Shown here: positions 1 to 9,451 of the stretch, in pieces
Numbering within the stretch: position 1 is the first letter of the stretch
Layout of the letters: every line of letters starts with the position of its first letter
DNA from: Methylobacillus caricis
GTDB lineage: Bacteria > Pseudomonadota > Gammaproteobacteria > Burkholderiales > Methylophilaceae
Assembly (NCBI RefSeq): GCF_020532705.1
Contig: NZ_JAJAVD010000001.1
Span: 1 to 64,000 of the forward strand
Direction of reading: 5' to 3'
Length of the DNA: 64,000 nucleotides
Position numbers and translations under genes: made by a program
The notes under the pieces: generated by a model
Told to the model about the DNA's origin: nothing
The model's input: the letters and a program-made list of their open reading frames with translations, nothing else
The model's database searches: none

Positions 1-110
1 TCACTGTTGCCCTGATTGCCCCGATCGCCATGGAAGAAGGCCTGCGCTTCGCGATTCGTGAAGGTGGCCGTACCGTGGGTGCCGGTGTCGTTGCTAAAGT
101 GATTGAATAA
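1..110 (+). CDS. tuf: Elongation factor Tu, C-terminal end (partial)
   Basis: The window opens inside a gene whose last 35 codons (in frame from base 3) read as the end of EF-Tu domain 3, including [20 protein letters not shown] and ending VVAKVIE before TAA at 108-110. EF-Tu carries aminoacyl-tRNA to the ribosome as a GTP complex. Its position just before rpsJ is the usual str-S10 junction in betaproteobacteria. The 5' part lies outside the window. Confidence 0.95.
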   Translation, partial: TVALIAPIAMEEGLRFAIREGGRTVGAGVVAKVIE

Positions 111-122
111 AGTAATCCCGTC

Positions 123-155
123 AGGTCGCAAGCTTTAATGCTTGCGACCTTTTCG
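123..155 (+). terminator. Intrinsic terminator after tuf
   Basis: A perfect 11-bp stem, AGGTCGCAAGC at 123-133 and GCTTGCGACCT at 140-150, closes a 6-nt loop and runs straight into a T-rich stretch. It lies between the tuf stop and the ribosome binding site of rpsJ, so it should end or attenuate str-operon transcription before the S10 operon. Confidence 0.8.
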
Positions 156-189
156 CTCTTTGGAAGTACCGCTCTTTAAGGAAAGTTAT

Positions 190-498
190 ATGGCAGCTCA
201 AAAAATCCGTATCCGCCTCAAGGCATTTGATTATCGCCTGATTGATCAATCCGCTCTTGAGATTGTTGAAACGGCTAAGCGTACCGGTGCAGTGGTCAAG
301 GGTCCTGTGCCTTTGCCAACTCGTATCGAGCGTTTTGATATTCTGCGTTCACCACACGTTAACAAGACTTCACGTGATCAGTTCGAAATTCGTACTCATC
401 AACGCCTGATGGATATTGTTGATCCAACTGACAAGACTGTTGATGCATTGATGAAGCTGGATCTTCCAGCAGGTGTTGATGTGGAAATCAAGCTGTAA
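190..498 (+). CDS. rpsJ: 30S ribosomal protein S10
   Basis: 102 codons, close to the usual 103. The start is the ATG at 190, preceded by AAGGA, rather than an upstream in-frame ATG lying inside the terminator hairpin; from 190 the protein begins [19 protein letters not shown], the normal S10 amino terminus. S10 sits in the 30S head and, as NusE, joins NusB in antitermination complexes. It is the first gene of the S10 operon. Confidence 0.97.
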   Translation: MAAQKIRIRLKAFDYRLIDQSALEIVETAKRTGAVVKGPVPLPTRIERFDILRSPHVNKTSRDQFEIRTHQRLMDIVDPTDKTVDALMKLDLPAGVDVEIKL

Positions 499-499
499 G

Positions 500-535
500 T
501 TGTAATTTTGAAGTGGGTCGGATATAATCCGACCC
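500..535 (+). promoter_or_regulatory. Putative internal promoter overlapping a hairpin, rpsJ-rplC
   Basis: A consensus -10 TATAAT (523-528) stands 17 nt from TTGTAA (500-505). The -10 lies inside a 9-bp inverted repeat, GGGTCGGAT 515-523 and ATCCGACCC 527-535, with a 3-nt loop and TTT after it. It could add transcription of rplC onward, act as a weak terminator, or both. Function is inferred from the sequence only. Confidence 0.45.
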
Positions 536-595
536 TTTCGCGTACCGGGTCGGTCAATTGTAATCGGCCTTTTTAATTATTATAAGGAAACGATC

Positions 596-1240
596 ATGAG
601 CTTAGGGCTTATTGGTCGCAAGGTGGGCATGACCCGCATTTTTACCGAAGAAGGCGAAAGCATTCCGGTAACAGTGCTGGAAGTCGTTCCTAACCGTGTG
701 ACACAGATCAAGACTGTCGCAAGCGATGGCTATACTGGCCTTCAAGTTGCTTACGGCGAACGTCGTGCTAGTCGTATTGGCAAGGCGCTGACAGGTCACT
801 ATGCTAAGGCTGGTGTATCTGCTGGTGTCGGCATCAAGGAATTCTCCGTCGCGGATGACGTCCTGTCGAACTACACTGTTGGTGGTCAAGTGACTGTTGA
901 GCTGTTTCAGGCAGGTCAGCTGGTTGATGTGACTGGTATCTCCATCGGTAAGGGTTTTGCTGGCGCCATCAAGCGTCACAACTTCAGTTCTAACCGTGCT
1001 TCCCACGGTAACTCCAGATCCCATAATGTGCCAGGCTCTATCGGTATGGCGCAGGATCCTGGTCGTGTTTTCCCTGGTAAGCGTATGCCTGGTCACCTCG
1101 GTGCAGCTAAGACTACCGTGCAGAATCTGCAAGTAGTGCGTGTGGATGCTGAGCGCAATCTCTTGTTGATTAAGGGTGCGATTCCTGGCTCTAAAGGCGG
1201 CGATGTTGTCGTGCGCCCTAGCGTGAAGGTGAAGGCATAA
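596..1240 (+). CDS. rplC: 50S ribosomal protein L3
   Basis: 214 codons, near the usual 209. It begins [16 protein letters not shown] and carries the long internal loop with [19 protein letters not shown], which reaches toward the peptidyl transferase centre and holds the glutamine region methylated by PrmB in E. coli. AAGGA precedes the ATG. Its stop shares one base with the rplD start. Confidence 0.97.
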   Translation: MSLGLIGRKVGMTRIFTEEGESIPVTVLEVVPNRVTQIKTVASDGYTGLQVAYGERRASRIGKALTGHYAKAGVSAGVGIKEFSVADDVLSNYTVGGQVTVELFQAGQLVDVTGISIGKGFAGAIKRHNFSSNRASHGNSRSHNVPGSIGMAQDPGRVFPGKRMPGHLGAAKTTVQNLQVVRVDAERNLLLIKGAIPGSKGGDVVVRPSVKVKA

Positions 1241-1866
1241 TGGAAATTAAATTAATTGATAAGAATGGCAAGCCCGCTAAGGCCGGTTTGGCTGTTTCTG
1301 AAGCGACTTTCGGTCGTGAATTCAACGAAGCTCTGGTGCATCAGGTAGTGGTTGCCTATCAGGCAAATGCCCGCACCGCAACTCGCGCTCAATTGGGCCG
1401 TGGTAATGTAAGTCACACCACGCACAAGCCTTGGAACCAGAAAGGTACGGGTCGTGCCCGTTCTGGTATGAGCTCCAGTCCAATCTGGCGTGGAGGTGGT
1501 CGCGCTTTTCCTAACAGCCCTGATGAAAATTTCAGCCATAAGGTTAACCGCAAGGCTTACCGTGCTGGTGTTCGCGCGATTCTGTCCGAGCTGGTTCGTC
1601 AAGAGCGTTTGAGCGCGGTTGAAGAGTTTATTGTTGATAGTCCTAAGACCAAGCAATTGGTCGAGAAGATCAAGAGCTTTGGTTATACCGATGGTTTGTT
1701 GGTTTTGGTGGACAGTTTCGATGAGAATCTTTACTTGTCCGCTCGCAATCTGCCGCATGTGCTCGTGATTGAAGCGCAATATATCGATCCTGTAAGTTTG
1801 GTGCGTTTTCCTAACGTGCTGGCAACCAAGGGTGCGGTCAAGAAACTTGAGGAGATGCTGGCATGA
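1240..1866 (+). CDS. rplD: 50S ribosomal protein L4
   Basis: 208 codons. The conserved loop [20 protein letters not shown], which lines the exit tunnel, lies near residues 64-85. In E. coli, L4 represses its own S10 operon through a leader structure; no such leader was recognised here. The start overlaps the rplC stop by one base (TAATG), and the end overlaps rplW by four. Confidence 0.97.
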   Translation: MEIKLIDKNGKPAKAGLAVSEATFGREFNEALVHQVVVAYQANARTATRAQLGRGNVSHTTHKPWNQKGTGRARSGMSSSPIWRGGGRAFPNSPDENFSHKVNRKAYRAGVRAILSELVRQERLSAVEEFIVDSPKTKQLVEKIKSFGYTDGLLVLVDSFDENLYLSARNLPHVLVIEAQYIDPVSLVRFPNVLATKGAVKKLEEMLA

Positions 1867-2171
1867 GCGCGTTGACTACACAAGAACGTTTGTTGCAAGT
1901 GATTGTTGCGCCACAAATTACAGAAAAGGCTACCCGTGTTGCCGACAAGCATCAGCAAATCGCATTCAAGGTGCGTACTGATGCTACCAAACCTGAAATT
2001 AAGGCTGCGGTTGAGTTGGTATTCAAGGTGGAAGTCGATGCTGTGACTGTTGTCAATGTAGGCGGCAAGATCAAGCGCGCTGGTCGTAACTTTGGCCGCC
2101 GCAAGGACTGGAAAAAGGCTTATGTAAGCCTGAAGCCAGGTCAAGAAATCAACTTCGCAGCGGGCGAATAG
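1863..2171 (+). CDS. rplW: 50S ribosomal protein L23
   Basis: 102 codons, with the typical [14 protein letters not shown] amino-terminal motif and the [12 protein letters not shown] segment near the end. L23 lies at the tunnel exit and docks trigger factor and SRP. The ATGA overlap with rplD suggests translational coupling. Confidence 0.97.
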   Translation: MSALTTQERLLQVIVAPQITEKATRVADKHQQIAFKVRTDATKPEIKAAVELVFKVEVDAVTVVNVGGKIKRAGRNFGRRKDWKKAYVSLKPGQEINFAAGE

Positions 2172-2179
2172 GAGAAATT

Positions 2180-3013
2180 ATGGCACTGATTAAAGTCAAG
2201 CCGACTTCCCCAGGCCGGCGCGCCGTAGTAAAGGTGGTAACACCTGAGCTACACAAGGGCAAGCCCTATGCGCCCCTGCTGGAGAAGCAAAGCAAAAATG
2301 CTGGCCGTAACAATAACGGTCATATCACGACACGTCACCAAGGTGGCGGTCATAAGCAGCACTACCGTATCGTTGATTTCCGTCGCAATAAGGATGGTAT
2401 CGTCGCTAAGGTAGAGCGTCTGGAATACGATCCGAATCGTAGTGCGCATCTTGCACTGTTGTGCTATGCCGATGGTGAGCGTCGTTACATCATTGCGCCG
2501 CGCGGTGTTTCCGCCGGTGCGCAATTGGTAAGTGGTTCCGATGCACCTATCCGTGCGGGCAATGCATTGCCTTTGCGCAATATTCCTGTTGGTAGCACGA
2601 TTCATTGCATCGAATTGCAACCAGGTAAGGGTGCGCAAGTTGCACGTTCTGCTGGTACTTCAGTTCAGCTGTTGGCGCGTGAAGGGAGCTATGCCCAGTT
2701 GCGTCTGCGCTCTGGTGAAGTTCGCCGTGTGCACGTTGACTGCAAGGCAACCATCGGTGAAGTAGGTAATGAAGAGCATTCATTGCGCTCTATCGGCAAG
2801 GCTGGCGCGATGCGTTGGCGCGGTGTTCGTCCTACCGTTCGCGGTGTGGTCATGAACCCGGTCGATCATCCACACGGTGGTGGTGAAGGTAAGACAGCTG
2901 CTGGTATGAATCCTGTCAGTCCATGGGGTACGCCTACCAAGGGTTATCGTACCCGTAGCAACAAGCGTACTGATAACATGCGCGTCAGCCGTCGTCCTGC
3001 GAATAAGAGGTAA
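2180..3013 (+). CDS. rplB: 50S ribosomal protein L2
   Basis: 277 codons. The motif [13 protein letters not shown] near residues 226-238 contains the conserved histidine region needed for subunit association and peptidyl transferase integrity. The ATG follows a GGAGAAA ribosome binding site just after the rplW stop. Confidence 0.97.
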   Translation: MALIKVKPTSPGRRAVVKVVTPELHKGKPYAPLLEKQSKNAGRNNNGHITTRHQGGGHKQHYRIVDFRRNKDGIVAKVERLEYDPNRSAHLALLCYADGERRYIIAPRGVSAGAQLVSGSDAPIRAGNALPLRNIPVGSTIHCIELQPGKGAQVARSAGTSVQLLAREGSYAQLRLRSGEVRRVHVDCKATIGEVGNEEHSLRSIGKAGAMRWRGVRPTVRGVVMNPVDHPHGGGEGKTAAGMNPVSPWGTPTKGYRTRSNKRTDNMRVSRRPANKR

Positions 3014-3018
3014 TCAAT

Positions 3019-3294
3019 ATGGCACGTTCAATTAAAAAAGGGCCATTTGTTGATGGCCATCTGGCAAAAAAAGTAGAAGTGGCTGCTGCTGCTCGCGATA
3101 GAAAGCCGATCAAGACTTGGTCGCGCCGCTCTACCATTTTGCCTGATTTCATAGGTTTGACCATTGCGGTTCACAACGGTAAGCAACATGTGCCGGTGCT
3201 GATTTCAGAAAACATGGTAGGTCACAAGCTCGGCGAATTTGCGCTGACCCGTACGTTCAAGGGTCACGCTGCCGATAAAAAGGCCAAGAAGTAG
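3019..3294 (+). CDS. rpsS: 30S ribosomal protein S19
   Basis: 91 codons, beginning [15 protein letters not shown] as in almost all bacterial S19. It sits in the 30S head next to S13. Only five bases separate it from rplB, with the ribosome binding site inside the rplB end. Confidence 0.97.
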   Translation: MARSIKKGPFVDGHLAKKVEVAAAARDRKPIKTWSRRSTILPDFIGLTIAVHNGKQHVPVLISENMVGHKLGEFALTRTFKGHAADKKAKK

Positions 3295-3304
3295 GAGAAT
3301 GACG

Positions 3305-3634
3305 ATGGAAGTATCCGCAGTATTAAGAGGTGTTCATCTGTCCCCGCAGAAGGCTCGCTTGGTGGCTGATTTGATTCGTGGCAAGAAGGTTGATAATGCC
3401 CTGAACATTTTGGCTTTCACACCTAAAAAAGGTGCTGAAGTGATCAAGAAGGTGGTTGAGTCTGCGATCGCCAATGCTGAGCATAATGAAGGCGCTGATA
3501 TCGACGAGTTGAAGGTAACTTCGATTTATGTCGACAAGGGTCTCGTGCTCAAGCGTATTCGTGCTCGTGCCAAGGGTCGTGCTGGACGGATTATCAAACC
3601 AACTTGTCACATTACTGTGACGGTCGGTAACTAA
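3305..3634 (+). CDS. rplV: 50S ribosomal protein L22
   Basis: 109 codons from the ATG at 3305 ([19 protein letters not shown]), against 110 in E. coli. An in-frame ATG at 3299 is only a base or two from AGGAG (3293-3297), too close for good initiation, whereas 3305 is 7 bases away. The beta hairpin that lines the exit tunnel lies in the C-terminal third. It overlaps no neighbour. Confidence 0.95.
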   Translation: MEVSAVLRGVHLSPQKARLVADLIRGKKVDNALNILAFTPKKGAEVIKKVVESAIANAEHNEGADIDELKVTSIYVDKGLVLKRIRARAKGRAGRIIKPTCHITVTVGN

Positions 3635-3644
3635 AGGAATCGTT

Positions 3645-4355
3645 ATGGGTCAGAAAATTCATCCGTTTGGTTTCCGTCTGAGTGTCCAGAAAAACTGGTC
3701 TTCTCGTTGGTATGCCAATAGTCAAAATTTCCCAGCGATGCTGAACAGCGATATCAAGGTTCGTGAGTTCCTGAAGAAGAAGCTGTCTCATGCTGCTGTT
3801 AGCAAGATCGTGATTGAGCGTCCTGCAAAAAACGCCAAGATCACTATTTACAGCGCGCGTCCTGGTATCGTGATTGGTAAGAAGGGCGAAGACATCGAAT
3901 CTTTGCGTTCCAGTCTTCAGGGTCTGATGGGCGTTCCTGTTCATCTGAACATTGAAGAGGTACGTAAGCCAGAAATCGATGCGACACTGATTGCTGAAAG
4001 TATTGCGCAACAGCTTGAAAAGCGCGTGATGTTCCGTCGCGCCATGAAGCGTGCAATGCAAAATGCTATGCGTCTGGGTGCTCAAGGTATCAAGATCATG
4101 AGTTCAGGTCGTTTGAATGGTATTGAAATCGCACGTACCGAATGGTATCGCGAAGGCCGTGTGCCTTTGCATACATTGCGTGCCGATATCGATTACGGTG
4201 TGGCAGAAGCGCAAACTACCTACGGTATCATTGGTATCAAGGTTTGGGTGTTCAAGGGTGAAGTGTTCGGCAACAAGGCTGAACAGGTAGCCGCACCTGC
4301 TGAACCAGAAAAGAAAGTAAGAAAGTCGGGGGCGAAAAATGCTGCAACCAGCTAG
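3645..4355 (+). CDS. rpsC: 30S ribosomal protein S3
   Basis: 236 codons. It begins [12 protein letters not shown] and has a KH-type RNA-binding domain whose GxxG loop is GKKG (in VIGKKGEDI). The C-terminal tail is rich in Ala, Lys and Glu. The last 17 bases overlap rplP in another frame. Confidence 0.97.
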   Translation: MGQKIHPFGFRLSVQKNWSSRWYANSQNFPAMLNSDIKVREFLKKKLSHAAVSKIVIERPAKNAKITIYSARPGIVIGKKGEDIESLRSSLQGLMGVPVHLNIEEVRKPEIDATLIAESIAQQLEKRVMFRRAMKRAMQNAMRLGAQGIKIMSSGRLNGIEIARTEWYREGRVPLHTLRADIDYGVAEAQTTYGIIGIKVWVFKGEVFGNKAEQVAAPAEPEKKVRKSGAKNAATS

Positions 4356-4755
4356 ACAAAAATTCCGTAAGATGCAGAAAGGCCGTAACAAGGGCATCGC
4401 AACTACCGGTAACAAGGTAAGCTTTGGCGAGTTCGGTCTTAAGGCAGTTGGTCGTGGTCGCTTGACTGCGCGTCAGATTGAAGCGGCTCGTCGAGTGATG
4501 ACCCGTCATATCAAGCGTGGTGGCCGCGTTTGGATTCGCATTTTCCCGGATCAGCCGATTTCTAAGAAGCCAGCTGAAGTGCGTATGGGTAATGGTAAGG
4601 GTAGTACCGAGTACTACATTGCCCAGATCCAGCCAGGTAAAATGCTGTATGAAATGGACGGCGTTAGCGAAGAGCTGGCGCGTGAAGCGTTCCGATTGGC
4701 TGCTGCCAAGCTGCCAATCGAGACTACCTTCATCACTCGTCATATTGGGAGCTGA
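4339..4755 (+). CDS. rplP: 50S ribosomal protein L16
   Basis: 138 codons, beginning [20 protein letters not shown]16 binds near the A site and organises 23S rRNA late in assembly. The start lies 17 bases inside rpsC, which is common at this junction. Confidence 0.97.
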   Translation: MLQPARQKFRKMQKGRNKGIATTGNKVSFGEFGLKAVGRGRLTARQIEAARRVMTRHIKRGGRVWIRIFPDQPISKKPAEVRMGNGKGSTEYYIAQIQPGKMLYEMDGVSEELAREAFRLAAAKLPIETTFITRHIGS

Positions 4756-4757
4756 GC

Positions 4758-4967
4758 ATGAAAGCATCCGAATTGAGAAACAAAACTGTTGAAGAGCTGA
4801 ACAATGAGCTGATTGAATTGCGCCGTGCACAATTTTCTCTGCGTATGCAGCTTGCAACTCAACAGCTGAACAAAGTTGACCAGGTAGGCAAAGTTCGCCG
4901 TGATATTGCTCGCGTTCGTTCTGTGCTTGCTGAAAAAGCCAAATCGGCTAATGCAAGTCAAGCTTAA
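4758..4967 (+). CDS. rpmC: 50S ribosomal protein L29
   Basis: 69 codons of two long helices, with the usual [18 protein letters not shown] start. L29 pairs with L23 at the tunnel exit. It starts three bases after the rplP stop codon, with GGGAGC just upstream. Confidence 0.96.
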   Translation: MKASELRNKTVEELNNELIELRRAQFSLRMQLATQQLNKVDQVGKVRRDIARVRSVLAEKAKSANASQA

Positions 4968-4978
4968 GCGGAGTCATT

Positions 4979-5251
4979 ATGAGCGAAATTCAAACTGAAA
5001 AACTTGTCCGCACTCTGAGCGGTCGTGTCGTTAGCGACAAGATGGACAAGACGGTTACTGTGCTGGTTGAGCGCAAGGTTAAGCATCCCTTGATCGGTAA
5101 AGTGGTACGTCGTTCCAACAAGTTCCACGCACACGATGAAAACAACGAGTGCAAAGAAGGTGATCTGGTTGTAATCGAGGAAAGCCGTCCGCTTTCCAAG
5201 ACTAAAACCTGGCGTGTTAGCAAAATTGTAGAAAAAGCACGTATTGTGTAA
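4979..5251 (+). CDS. rpsQ: 30S ribosomal protein S17
   Basis: 90 codons with the S17 OB-fold signature, for example [19 protein letters not shown]. It is the last gene of the S10 operon. The following 160 bases carry a hairpin and a promoter that open the spc operon. Confidence 0.97.
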   Translation: MSEIQTEKLVRTLSGRVVSDKMDKTVTVLVERKVKHPLIGKVVRRSNKFHAHDENNECKEGDLVVIEESRPLSKTKTWRVSKIVEKARIV

Positions 5252-5255
5252 TAAA

Positions 5256-5299
5256 TATTGCTCCCCTGCTTGCAATAGTTTCGGGGAGCAATATATAAT
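5256..5299 (+). promoter_or_regulatory. Putative spc operon promoter with overlapping hairpin
   Basis: TTGCAA (5270-5275) and TATAAT (5294-5299) are 18 nt apart. The -35 lies in the loop of an 11-bp perfect inverted repeat (TATTGCTCCCC 5256-5266, GGGGAGCAATA 5283-5293), and the -10 directly follows it. The site is where the spc promoter is found in E. coli. Two further small repeats, GGCGCC at 5312/5327 and CGGCCG at 5355/5372, fall in the leader. Confidence 0.6.
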
Positions 5300-5413
5300 G
5301 TCGGACTTTTCGGCGCCCAACAAGCTGGCGCCCCAATACTGACCGTGGTGCTGTCGGCCGATTTTGACAAGCGGCCGGTGTTGGTTTAACGGATTAAGTT
5401 GGAGATTATTCTC

Positions 5414-5782
5414 ATGATTCAAATGCAGTCTCGGCTGGAAGTTGCCGATAACACTGGTGCGCGTTCTGTAATGTGCATCAAGGTGTTGGGTGGTTCTAAG
5501 CGTCGTTATGCTGGTATTGGTGACATCATCAAGGTCAGTATCAAGGATGCGGCGCCACGTGGTCGCGTCAAAAAAGGCGAGGTCTATAGCGCGGTTGTTG
5601 TTCGTACAGCCAAGGGTGTTCGTCGTCCTGACGGTTCCCTGGTCAAGTTCGACACCAATGCTGCGGTATTGTTGAACAACAAGCTGGAACCGATTGGTAC
5701 CCGTATTTTCGGGCCGGTGACACGTGAGCTGCGTGGCGAGCGTTTCATGAAGATCGTTTCTCTGGCACCCGAAGTTCTATAA
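5414..5782 (+). CDS. rplN: 50S ribosomal protein L14
   Basis: 122 codons from the ATG at 5414, which gives the canonical [19 protein letters not shown]; upstream in-frame codons would extend beyond the family length. GGAGA lies about 10 bases before. First gene of the spc operon. L14 contacts 16S rRNA in an intersubunit bridge. Confidence 0.97.
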   Translation: MIQMQSRLEVADNTGARSVMCIKVLGGSKRRYAGIGDIIKVSIKDAAPRGRVKKGEVYSAVVVRTAKGVRRPDGSLVKFDTNAAVLLNNKLEPIGTRIFGPVTRELRGERFMKIVSLAPEVL

Positions 5783-5793
5783 GGAGTTGCTGG

Positions 5794-6111
5794 ATGAGTA
5801 AGATTCGTAAGGGCGACGAAGTCGTTCTGAATACAGGAAAAGACAAGGGCAAGCGCGGTACAGTTCTGCGCGTGCTGGAGTCCGGCCATGTTCTGGTCGA
5901 AGGTATCAACATTGTGAAGAAGCACGCCAAGCCAAACCCAATGCGCGGTGTAACTGGCGGCATCATCAGTAAGGAGATGCCAGTAGACATCTCTAATGTT
6001 GCTTTGTTTAATCGTGCCACCCAGAAGGGTGACCGTGTTGGCTTCAAAACATTGGACGATGGTCGTAAGGTCCGTGTATTCAAGTCCAGCGGCGAAGTTG
6101 TAGACGCATAA
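5794..6111 (+). CDS. rplX: 50S ribosomal protein L24
   Basis: 105 codons, with the KOW motif [17 protein letters not shown] near the amino end. L24 is an early assembly initiator on the 5' domain of 23S rRNA. It is preceded by AAGGAG 11 bases after rplN. Confidence 0.97.
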   Translation: MSKIRKGDEVVLNTGKDKGKRGTVLRVLESGHVLVEGINIVKKHAKPNPMRGVTGGIISKEMPVDISNVALFNRATQKGDRVGFKTLDDGRKVRVFKSSGEVVDA

Positions 6112-6120
6112 GGGTAAATC

Positions 6121-6660
6121 ATGGCTCGTTTAAAAGATTTTTACAAAGACACCGTGGTTGCACAGCTGACTGAGCAGTTTGGTTACAAGTCTGTGATGGA
6201 AGTGCCGCGCATTGAAAAAATCAGCATCAATATGGGTGTTGGTGAAGCGGTTGCAGACAAGAAGATCATGGAAAATGCAGTTGGTGATCTGGAAAAGATT
6301 GCTGGTCAGAAGCCTGTTGTGACCAAGGCTAAGAAGTCCATCGCTGGTTTCAAGATCCGTGATGGCTATCCTGTTGGTTGCAAGGTGACCTTGCGTCGTG
6401 AACATATGTATGAATTCCTGGATCGCCTGATTACTGTGGCGATTCCTCGTATTCGTGACTTCCGCGGTATTTCTGCCAAGTCCTTCGATGGTCGTGGCAA
6501 CTACAACCTCGGTGTTCGTGAACAGATTATTTTCCCTGAAATTGAATACGACAAGATTGATGCGTTGCGCGGGATGAATATCACCATCACTACAACTGCA
6601 AAGACTGATGAAGAGGCGCGTGCGCTCCTCTCCGCATTCAGCTTCCCTTTTAGGAACTAA
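6121..6660 (+). CDS. rplE: 50S ribosomal protein L5
   Basis: 179 codons, the standard length, with [17 protein letters not shown] and the C-terminal [18 protein letters not shown]5 binds 5S rRNA and contacts P-site tRNA. Close spacing to rplX and rpsN supports one transcript. Confidence 0.97.
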   Translation: MARLKDFYKDTVVAQLTEQFGYKSVMEVPRIEKISINMGVGEAVADKKIMENAVGDLEKIAGQKPVVTKAKKSIAGFKIRDGYPVGCKVTLRREHMYEFLDRLITVAIPRIRDFRGISAKSFDGRGNYNLGVREQIIFPEIEYDKIDALRGMNITITTTAKTDEEARALLSAFSFPFRN

Positions 6661-6662
6661 TC

Positions 6663-6968
6663 ATGGCAAAAACCTGCTTGATTGAACGCGAACAAAAACG
6701 TCGCGATACAGTAAAGAAATATGAAGCCAAGCGTGCTGAGTTGACTGCGGCTGCAAATGATGTAAATGCATCAGTTGAAGATCGCCGTGCTGCTCGCAAC
6801 AAGCTGCAAAGTCTGCCACGTAACTCAAGTCCAGTGCGTCTGCGTAATCGTTGTGCGCTGACTGGTCGTCCACGTGGTGTGTTTAGTAAATTTGGCATTG
6901 CGCGCGGCAAGTTGCGCGAGTTGATGATGCGTGGCGAAGTGCCAGGTGTCACCAAGGCTAGCTGGTAA
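6663..6968 (+). CDS. rpsN: 30S ribosomal protein S14
   Basis: 101 codons, the long S14 form, which lacks the paired CxxC zinc motifs of the short zinc-binding form. The end has [20 protein letters not shown]. It starts two bases after the rplE stop. Confidence 0.97.
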   Translation: MAKTCLIEREQKRRDTVKKYEAKRAELTAAANDVNASVEDRRAARNKLQSLPRNSSPVRLRNRCALTGRPRGVFSKFGIARGKLRELMMRGEVPGVTKASW

Positions 6969-6982
6969 CGGAGGAATTTAGT

Positions 6983-7378
6983 ATGAGTATGAGTGATCCG
7001 ATTGCCGATATGCTGACGCGCATCCGTAATGCGCAGCGCACCAACAAGCCTGTCGTTTCTATGCCTTCTTCCAAACTGAAGGGCGCTATTGCTAGTGTTC
7101 TGAAGGATGAAGGTTATATCGATGATTTCGGTGTGCAAGAAGTAGACGGTAAGCCACAACTGAATATCAGCCTGAAGTACTATGCTGGTCGTCCAGTTAT
7201 CGAGAAGATTGAGCGTGTAAGCCGTCCAGGTTTGCGCATCTATCGTGGTAACCAGGATATTCCTGTTGTGATGAATGGTTTGGGTGTGACGATTGTTTCC
7301 ACATCCAAAGGTGTAATGACTGATCGTAAAGCACGTGACGCCGGTATCGGTGGCGAAGTGCTGTGCGTAGTGGCTTAA
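6983..7378 (+). CDS. rpsH: 30S ribosomal protein S8
   Basis: 131 codons. GGAGG (6970-6974) is 8 bases from the ATG at 6983 and 14 from a second ATG at 6989, so the first is chosen. Motifs include [15 protein letters not shown] and the C-terminal [20 protein letters not shown]. In E. coli, S8 represses the spc operon by binding near rplE; a matching site was not checked here. Confidence 0.97.
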   Translation: MSMSDPIADMLTRIRNAQRTNKPVVSMPSSKLKGAIASVLKDEGYIDDFGVQEVDGKPQLNISLKYYAGRPVIEKIERVSRPGLRIYRGNQDIPVVMNGLGVTIVSTSKGVMTDRKARDAGIGGEVLCVVA

Positions 7379-7388
7379 GGGGAAAAAT

Positions 7389-7922
7389 ATGTCTCGTGTA
7401 GCTAAAAACCCAGTCGCTATCCCTGCCAAGGTTGAAGTTGTTCTGAATGCCGGCAATATTGCTGTTAGCGGTCCTTTGGGCAAGCTTTCACTGCCTTTGA
7501 CCGGCGATGTCGATGTGCAGCGTGATGGCGACAACATTACTTTTGCAGTTGCTAAAAACAGTCAGCATGCTCGTGCCATGTCCGGTACATTGCGCTCCCT
7601 GGTTTTTAATATGGTTACTGGTGTTTCTCAAGGTTTTACACGTAAGTTGAACCTGGTTGGTGTGGGCTACAAGGCTCAGGCTCAAGGTACTACGTTGAAT
7701 CTTGATTTGGGCTTTTCCCATCCGGTTAATCACAAGATGCCAGAAGGTGTAACTGTTCAGACACCAACGCCTACTGAAATCGTGCTTACAGGTCCAGATA
7801 AGCAAGTGGTTGGTCAGGTTGCCGCGCAGATTCGTGCGTATCGTTCACCAGAGCCTTATAAGGGCAAGGGTGTGCGTTACTCCGATGAAGTGGTGATTAT
7901 CAAAGAAACCAAGAAGAAGTAA
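7389..7922 (+). CDS. rplF: 50S ribosomal protein L6
   Basis: 177 codons, two homologous alpha/beta domains, with the conserved C-terminal [17 protein letters not shown]6 lies near the sarcin-ricin loop and GTPase centre. AGGGGAAAAA precedes the start. Confidence 0.97.
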   Translation: MSRVAKNPVAIPAKVEVVLNAGNIAVSGPLGKLSLPLTGDVDVQRDGDNITFAVAKNSQHARAMSGTLRSLVFNMVTGVSQGFTRKLNLVGVGYKAQAQGTTLNLDLGFSHPVNHKMPEGVTVQTPTPTEIVLTGPDKQVVGQVAAQIRAYRSPEPYKGKGVRYSDEVVIIKETKKK

Positions 7923-7931
7923 GGTTTAGCC

Positions 7932-8285
7932 ATGAATATTGAAAATTCACGCCTGCGTCGTGCACGTAAAACTCGTGCCAAGATCGCTGAGTTGAAAGTC
8001 ACACGTTTGAGCGTACATCGTAGCAATGGGCATATCTATGCTCAGATCATTGCTCCTACTGGTGACAAGGTTCTTGCCAGTGCTTCAACCCTTGAGGCAG
8101 AAGTACGTAAGGATATCAAGAATGGTGGCAACATTGCTGCTGCCACAGTTATTGGTAAACGTATTGCTGAAAAGGCCAAGGCTGCTGGTGTAACAACCGT
8201 TGCTTTTGATCGTTCCGGCTACAAATACCACGGTCGTATCAAGGCGTTGGCAGATGCTGCGCGTGAAAACGGCTTGTCCTTCTAA
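7932..8285 (+). CDS. rplR: 50S ribosomal protein L18
   Basis: 117 codons, with [16 protein letters not shown] and the C-terminal [21 protein letters not shown]18 carries 5S rRNA together with L5. Its basic amino-terminal tail is present. Confidence 0.97.
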   Translation: MNIENSRLRRARKTRAKIAELKVTRLSVHRSNGHIYAQIIAPTGDKVLASASTLEAEVRKDIKNGGNIAAATVIGKRIAEKAKAAGVTTVAFDRSGYKYHGRIKALADAARENGLSF

Positions 8286-8300
8286 TAGACGGGGTTGATG

Positions 8301-8810
8301 ATGGCAAAAGTTGAAATTGAACAGCAGCAAACCGATGGTTTGCGCGAGAAAATGATCGGCGTCAATCGTGTCACCAAAGTGGTGAAGGGTGGCCGTATCA
8401 TGAGTTTTGCCGCACTGTCAGTCGTTGGTGACGGTGACGGCGGTGTAGGTATGGGCAAGGGCAAGGCGCGTGAAGTGCCAGTTGCCGTGCAAAAGGCAAT
8501 GGACGAAGCACGTCGTGGCATGATCAAGGTAAGCCTGAATAATGGTACGCTTTATCACGCAGTGACTGGTGTCCATGGTGCTGCCAAGGTATTCATCCAG
8601 CCAGCTTCCGAAGGTACCGGTATTATTGCCGGCGGTGCAATGCGCGCTATCTTTGAAGTAATGGGTGTGACGAATGTGCTGGCCAAATGTATCGGTTCTA
8701 CCAATCCGTACAATGTGGTACGTGCAACTTTGAATGGCCTGCAATCCATGAATACTCCAGCTGAAGTTGCTGCCAAGCGCGGCAAGAGCGTTGAAGAAAT
8801 CAGAGGTTAA
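8301..8810 (+). CDS. rpsE: 30S ribosomal protein S5
   Basis: 169 codons from the ATG at 8301, the start that gives the usual MAKVEIEQQ; an ATG at 8298 and a TTG at 8295 are also in frame and close, so the exact start is not certain. The [19 protein letters not shown] and [17 protein letters not shown] motifs are typical. The stop overlaps the next ATG by one base. Confidence 0.95.
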   Translation: MAKVEIEQQQTDGLREKMIGVNRVTKVVKGGRIMSFAALSVVGDGDGGVGMGKGKAREVPVAVQKAMDEARRGMIKVSLNNGTLYHAVTGVHGAAKVFIQPASEGTGIIAGGAMRAIFEVMGVTNVLAKCIGSTNPYNVVRATLNGLQSMNTPAEVAAKRGKSVEEIRG

Positions 8811-8812
8811 TG

Positions 8813-9010
8813 ATGGCTAAGGCAAAAAAAGCAACAGACTTGATCAAGGTAACCTTGGTCAAAAGCACCATCGGTAGAATCCAGTCTCACCGTGCATGTG
8901 TAGCAGGCCTTGGTCTGCGCCGTTTGCACCAGACAGTTGAAGTGCAGGACACTCCAGCTAATCGCGGCATGATCAATGCGGTGAGCTATCTGTTAAAGGT
9001 AGAAGCATAA
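8813..9010 (+). CDS. rpmD: 50S ribosomal protein L30
   Basis: 65 codons from the ATG at 8813. An adjacent ATG at 8810 overlaps the rpsE stop but is only 3 bases from AGAGG, so 8813 (6 bases) is preferred. Core motif is [19 protein letters not shown]. Confidence 0.95.
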   Translation: MAKAKKATDLIKVTLVKSTIGRIQSHRACVAGLGLRRLHQTVEVQDTPANRGMINAVSYLLKVEA

Positions 9011-9444
9011 TGAAACTGAACTCCATTAAGCCTGCAGAGGGCGCTAAGCACGCCAAGCGTCGTGTTGGTCGTGGTATTGGCTCTGGCCTCGGTAAGACTG
9101 CCGGTCGTGGTCACAAGGGTCAAAAGTCACGTACTGGTGGCTTCCACAAGGTAGGCTTCGAAGGCGGTCAAATGCCTTTGCAACGTCGTCTGCCAAAGCG
9201 TGGTTTCAACTCCCTTACCAAGGCTGATACTGCTCATGTTCGTACAAGCGAGCTGGGTAAGATTGAAGCTGAAGTAATTGATTTGCTGGCGTTGAAACAA
9301 GCTAACGTAATTTCTGCAACTGCTCGCTCAGTCAAGGTTTACTTGTCTGGTGAAATCAGTCGTGCTGTGACTTTGCAAGGCTTGTTGCTGAGCAAGGGTG
9401 CACGTGCTGCTGTTGAAGCAGCTGGCGGTAAAATCGTAGAGTAA
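9010..9444 (+). CDS. rplO: 50S ribosomal protein L15
   Basis: 144 codons. It has the Gly/Lys/Arg-rich amino-terminal extension with [20 protein letters not shown] followed by the globular domain. The start shares one base with the rpmD stop. Confidence 0.97.
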   Translation: MKLNSIKPAEGAKHAKRRVGRGIGSGLGKTAGRGHKGQKSRTGGFHKVGFEGGQMPLQRRLPKRGFNSLTKADTAHVRTSELGKIEAEVIDLLALKQANVISATARSVKVYLSGEISRAVTLQGLLLSKGARAAVEAAGGKIVE

Positions 9445-9451
9445 TCGATAC

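Noticed and set aside
602-1132. Long open frames on the - strand opposite ribosomal protein genes (also 1252-1779, 3612-4085, 6650-7537 and others).
   Set aside because: They lie opposite highly conserved genes and show no family motifs or ribosome binding sites; codon bias of the + strand explains them.
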